A stretch of DNA of 64,000 nucleotides from assembly GCA_039619475.1 (NCBI GenBank), contig CM077115.1, positions 401,484,557-401,548,556 of the forward strand. The letters run 5' to 3'. Shown here one piece after another: positions 60,560 through 64,000 of this stretch. Origin of the DNA: Icerya purchasi (lineage: Eukaryota > Arthropoda > Insecta > Hemiptera > Monophlebidae). The translations under genes and the position numbers were made by a program. Within the stretch, counting starts at the first letter, position 1; every line of letters starts with the position of its first letter. The notes beneath the pieces were generated by a model, which saw nothing but the letters and a program-made list of their open reading frames with translations, was not told the DNA's origin and searched no databases.

Positions 60560-61573
60560 GTGAACGAACAAACATATATCATCAAAGGTATCATCGCGTA
60601 AAGTCGTAGTTTCTGCGTTGTAATCTGTGAATTCAATTAACGATCTTTTATCTCGTTTGTTATCAAACAGAGCTTGTGTGTGCGTTTAGTAGTACGAGGC
60701 GTGATTAGCAATGATCCCTTCCTCCCCGCAACCAGCGTCTGCGGTTAGCAATCCGGACTCCGCTACCAGCAACAACACTCACAGCATCAGCTCGCCCGCC
60801 AGGACCGGTTTATTGTTTCCGATAAGTAAGACTGTCTCCAATCTTATTAATACTAACACGTCGCTTAATAACATCGCGCGCGCTGACAATATTCAAAATC
60901 AAACTGATAACACGCCAACCGCTCGCAATATTCCCTGAATGCAAACTGTTTCTTGCGCCCATAAATTAAAATCACCGATCTCTCCTGTTACAAATTTTCA
61001 GCATCCCACCGACCTACTTTCAACAAATTCGCCGCAGGTCCTAACCATCTGATTACCATTATCAACTCCTGCAAACCACACATCAAGGATCCTCAACTAA
61101 AGACAAAGTTCACAAAACTCATCAACAAGGTTGCAAAACAGCTTTAGACCATCAGTTGAGGCGGTAACCCTTGCGTCAGAATCATGTATGCCAAACGTCG
61201 AACTTCTTGTATATATTGTTCGTTTATGTTTAAGCACTCTTTTTTTAGTCTCGATTTCATGATCCTTTTTTTTTTTTTTAAATGTATAACCGGCTAGCGT
61301 GCGTCGAATGAATAGTTGTAACTTTTTAATTATTCGGAAGAACTGCAGAGGCTTCTTTTCTCGTTTCACCGAATTAAAATTTTTGATTTCTCAATATTCA
61401 CCAGCTATTATATGCCTGCAGGAAACTCACCACCCTTGTATCAAGTCGTATCAAATATGGCACAATCCTTATTCCTTCGCAACCAAAGCTAGCGGTGGTA
61501 CTGCGATATCGGTTCATAATTCCATGCACCACAGCCCTTTCATAGCACCAGATATCTTTCAGTCAACTTTTTA
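60560..61573 (+). mobile_element. R1/LOA-type LINE 5' part: UTR, ORF1-like frame, endonuclease start
   Basis: A GC-richer leader precedes an ATG frame at 60711-60938, rich in Ser/Asn/Thr (MIPSSPQPASAVSNPDSATS), with no zinc knuckle seen. From 61340 the frame reads KNCRGFFSRFTELKFLISQY then SPAIICLQETHHP, the first two catalytic boxes (N and E) of an apurinic LINE endonuclease. It breaks off at 61573 where another LINE tail starts. Confidence 0.6.
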
Positions 61574-61828
61574 AGTTTTTTCGGACATATGGCGCGAGAC
61601 GTAAACTCTCTACAACGCTAGTTTATTACTAGAAAAATGAACGGGAATAGAACAAAAGGTAGACCCAGAACACGTTGGGTCGACCAATTAAAATAATTAA
61701 CTGGTTTGAGCCTACATGAGGCATTAATGGTAGCTCAAGACGGATCAATATGGAGAACTGTGACAGATCCGGTAATTTCATAACACCAACATGCCCTCTT
61801 GAGGGTTCAAGGAAGAAGAAGAAGAATG
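61574..61828 (+). mobile_element. Endonuclease-RT LINE 3' tail with GAA-rich end
   Basis: Starts TTTTTTCGGACATATGGCGC (FFGHMAR), then ITRKMNGNRTKGRPRTRWVD and LTGLSLHEALMVAQDGSIWR, and ends in CAAGGAAGAAGAAGAAG at about 61810-61826. One in-frame stop. Strongly 5'-truncated; it probably inserted into the endonuclease-bearing LINE to its left. Confidence 0.75.
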
Positions 61829-61967
61829 TTTACCGCTACATGGCATTAACTAGAACGAAGTTATTTATTTACCTTAATACCGCAAAAAAATCAATGAGAA
61901 AGTTGACGAAGAATAAGGTTTTAATAAATTGTTTGATTTCAAGATAAGACTATTCTCCCGTTCCATA

Positions 61968-61999
<32 letters not shown>

Positions 62000-62298
62000 C
62001 AGGAGCGGATCTACTTAAGGACTTTTTCGGCTGCAGCCCAGGGCCCCGTGGATACAAAGGGTCCCCAGCCCCCATTGAAAACAATAGACGATCGATATTG
62101 CGAAATAAAAAAAATAATATCTAAAATTAAAATTCAGAGATATATTTAACTCTAATTTTTCAAAATTATTTTTACTCAATACAATATCATCCTACTTCAG
62201 AATCTACTTTAAAGGGTCGACTTTTAACCTAACTGTGATAAAATATTTTTCAAAATCAATATAGTACATATTACATATATACTCGTATTATATATATA

Positions 62299-62326
62299 CA
62301 CAGTGCGTCCCGTAAGTTTTGAGACT
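62299..62326 (+). repeat. Mariner left TIR
   Basis: Begins CACAGTGCGTCCCGTAAG after TA. Confidence 0.9.
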
Positions 62327-62377
62327 GAGTTTATAAACTATACAAAAAAAAATACCAAAATTTTTTCAACACGATTT

Positions 62378-63427
62378 TTATTCAAAATAGGCTCCATTAG
62401 ACTGTATACATTTGTTTGCGTGATCCTCCAACCTTTTCATACCTTTCAAAAACGCGTCGCTTGGAATATCGTTGAGGTTCCTCGTCACAGCTTCTTGAAT
62501 CTCAGGAATCGATGCAAAATGTTTTCCTATTAGGGTCATTTTTAGTTTGGGAAACAGGAAATAGTCCGGTGGACTCATATCCGGCGAATAAGGCGGGTGG
62601 CGCAACACGGGAACCGATTTTTTTGCCAAAAACTGAACGTTAATCGCTGCGGTGTGTGCTGGAGCGTTGTCGTGTAACAGGAAAAAAGATCGATTTCTCC
62701 ACAAATTCGGCCTGACGCGCGCAATTCTTTTACAAAGGCGATCTAGAACTTGCTGATAGAATGCAGCATTGACAGTAACACCTTGAGGAACAAATTCTTT
62801 GTGAACAATTCCTTTTGAATCAAAGAACACGATAAGCATTGTTTTTACTTTGGACTTTTGAAATCGCAATTTTTTGGGTCGCGGGGAATTTTTTCCACAC
62901 CATTCCGCGCTTTGCCTCTTCGTTTCAGGGTCATATGCAAAACACCAACTTTCGTCACCTGTAATTATGCTTTCAAGAAAATTCGGATCGGCTTCAATCA
63001 TTTCGAGAAGGTCTCGCGCATGAAAGACGCGTTGTTCTTGTTGCTCAGCTGTCAGAGCATGTGGAACGAAGCGCGCGCAAATCTTCCGTTTCTGTAAATT
63101 GTTTCGAATAATGCGTTGAACGATGGATTTAGGGATTCCAGTTTCTTCTTCTACCAACCTACACCCCGCACTTCGATTCTCCTTCAAGAAATCGGCAATA
63201 CGAGCGATGTTTTCGTCTGTTTTCGTTGTGCATGATATCCCACCTCTCTCTTCATCTTTGGTGCACTCCCTACCCGAAGTAAACGAATTAAACCACCGAA
63301 ATACAGTAGCACGAGACAAAGTAGACTCAGCGTAAGCCACTTTCATAATTTCGAACGTTTCCGTCGCACTTTTACCTGCTTTCCAACAAAACTTAATCGC
63401 TGCGCGTTGTTCAAGATTTGTTTCCAT
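62378..63427 (-). CDS. Mariner transposase (DD34D), full length
   Basis: Cuts and rejoins the element at TA sites; acts in the nucleus as a dimer in known mariners. From METNLEQ the protein is 349 aa, the usual mariner length; an upstream in-frame ATG at 63493 would add 22 residues. Paired HTH region 1-110 (ATVFRWFNSFTSGRE, GIPKSIVQRIIRNNLQ). Motif FVPHAL at 120-125 (usually WVPHEL). Catalytic Asp at 158 (ITGDESW), 253 (LLHDNAPAHT) and 288 (YSPDMSPPDYFLF), with 34 residues between the last two. C-terminus NGAYFE as in relatives. No stop or frameshift. Whether it is active is unknown; FVPHAL and SPDMSPPD depart from consensus. Confidence 0.92.
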   Translation of the reverse strand: METNLEQRAAIKFCWKAGKSATETFEIMKVAYAESTLSRATVFRWFNSFTSGRECTKDEERGGISCTTKTDENIARIADFLKENRSAGCRLVEEETGIPKSIVQRIIRNNLQKRKICARFVPHALTAEQQEQRVFHARDLLEMIEADPNFLESIITGDESWCFAYDPETKRQSAEWCGKNSPRPKKLRFQKSKVKTMLIVFFDSKGIVHKEFVPQGVTVNAAFYQQVLDRLCKRIARVRPNLWRNRSFFLLHDNAPAHTAAINVQFLAKKSVPVLRHPPYSPDMSPPDYFLFPKLKMTLIGKHFASIPEIQEAVTRNLNDIPSDAFLKGMKRLEDHANKCIQSNGAYFE

Positions 63428-63594
63428 TTTAAAGTTATGACAACACAGCCAACAGTATGTCACGCGCACAGTCACCAAACCGAGACTAATCATCCGATCG
63501 ACTTGAAACTTGGTATGAAAGGGTAAGAAGGATGTAGTAAGAAGTTCCTAAAATTTCATGAAGATAGTGCTACTTGTTTCGATTCTATACTCGT

Positions 63595-63617
63595 AGTCTT
63601 AAAACTTATGGGACGCA

Positions 63618-63622
<5 letters not shown>
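63595..63622 (-). repeat. Mariner right TIR
   Basis: On the minus strand begins CACAGTGCGTCCCATAAG; followed on plus by TA and a long (TA)n run. Confidence 0.9.

Positions 63623-63689
<67 letters not shown>
63623..63689. repeat. (TA)n microsatellite
   Basis: About 33 TA units directly after the mariner; it includes the TA target duplication. Confidence 0.9.
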
Positions 63690-63812
63690 TAGGTAAGTAA
63701 AAAGAATTATAAATCATGATTTTTTTGTTTTTATTTTATTTTTCAATACTAAATGAACTCTCTATTCGTTTTTTTTTATTTTCAGAAAAATATCAAAATC
63801 TTATTTTACAAT

Positions 63813-63944
63813 ATGTCTGCTAGAAAATATAAAAGTGGAGCTGAAAAACGAAAATTACAGTTAGATCGAAAAAAAGAAAGAAATAAATGTGCAAAAATTA
63901 AATTTTTTTTTAAAATTAGAACATACAAAACGGGAATAAAATAG
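63813..63944 (+). pseudogene. hAT/ZMYM1-like protein N-terminus
   Basis: MSARKYKSGAEKRKLQLDRK followed by a basic stretch and KIKFFFKIRT resembles the start of ZMYM1-like hAT transposases (M-S-x-R-K-x-x-S-G-x-x-K-R-K, then K-I-x-x-F-F). An acceptor-like tttttattttcag precedes it at 63773-63785. The frame stops at 63944, and an open overlapping frame continues to the window edge, so a frameshift or an intron is possible. Confidence 0.5.
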
Positions 63945-64000
63945 GGTTATTATCCGAAGAGAATCTAACCGAAGCGAGCAGAAAATCTCAAAACCAGGGA

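Larger units (their letters stand above)
62299..63622 (-). mobile_element. Mariner element with uninterrupted transposase, 1324 bp
   Basis: 28-bp TIRs, CACAGTGCGTCCCRTAAGTT then TTRAGACT, differ at two positions between ends. TA target duplication at 62297-62298 and 63623-63624. The length is that of complete mariners. Followed by a long (TA)n run to 63689. Inserted in the leader of the hAT-like element. Confidence 0.92.
62000..64000 (+). mobile_element. hAT-like (ZMYM1-like) element, 5' part, interrupted by a mariner
   Basis: Starts CAGGAGCGGATCTACTTAAG directly after a (TA)n run, with the GGGCCCC-rich sub-end (62040-62070) usual for this group, then AT-rich UTR. After the mariner (62299-63622) and a TA microsatellite an ATG frame begins (63813). 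The 3' end lies outside the window, so the 8-bp target duplication cannot be checked. Confidence 0.6.

Noticed and set aside
62858..63335. Plus-strand frames inside the intact mariner
   Set aside because: Antisense to the transposase; no independent similarity.
60198..64000. Search for the next AOX exon (expected TEG...E after CRSPG)
   Set aside because: No matching segment with splice sites seen; only transposon sequence is present.

Overview
This is AT-rich eukaryotic DNA from an arthropod, most likely an insect. The evidence is one spliced host gene with small exons and GT-AG introns, surrounded by LINEs, mariner/Tc1 elements and a Ty3/Gypsy element of insect type. No bacterial operon, tRNA, rRNA or CRISPR array was seen. 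The insect order cannot be fixed from sequence alone.

The only host gene found lies on the + strand and runs through almost the whole window. It encodes a molybdo-flavoprotein of the aldehyde oxidase/xanthine dehydrogenase family and reads best as an insect aldehyde oxidase (AOX). Fifteen exons (837-60197) join with consistent phases to give about 830 codons: the second [2Fe-2S] cluster, the FAD domain and the first two thirds of the molybdopterin domain. The first exon(s) lie left of the window and the last ones right of it. Coding sequence is about 2.5 kb in 59 kb, so the rest is intron.

The introns are a layered deposit of mobile DNA. The largest (19117-31687) holds a 7153-bp Gypsy element (24354-31506) with apparently identical LTRs and an ATAT target duplication. 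It lacks the end of Gag, protease and most of reverse transcriptase but keeps RNase H and integrase motifs. Two extra primer-binding-site-like modules sit at the 3' end of each LTR, and three similar modules follow integrase. A diverged solo LTR of the same lineage lies in antisense at 47622-48566, also flanked by ATAT.

Other layers are: several copies of an R1/LOA-like LINE with RNase H; Jockey-type fragments; tails of an endonuclease-RT LINE ending in GAA-rich sequence; a mariner with an uninterrupted 349-aa transposase (62299-63622) inserted in the 5' part of a hAT/ZMYM-like element; two deleted mariners; a Tc1-like element with long inverted repeats; a MITE; and at least two TIR elements I cannot place (38017-40454, itself split by a mariner, and 44789-46172, which contains a LINE tail).

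I found no new defence or metabolic system. The most unusual structures are the multiplied PBS modules and in-frame Gag-RT fusion of the Gypsy element, the nested DNA transposons, and hammerhead-like CTGANGA...AAACG motifs at 0.5 and 4.5-4.8 kb.
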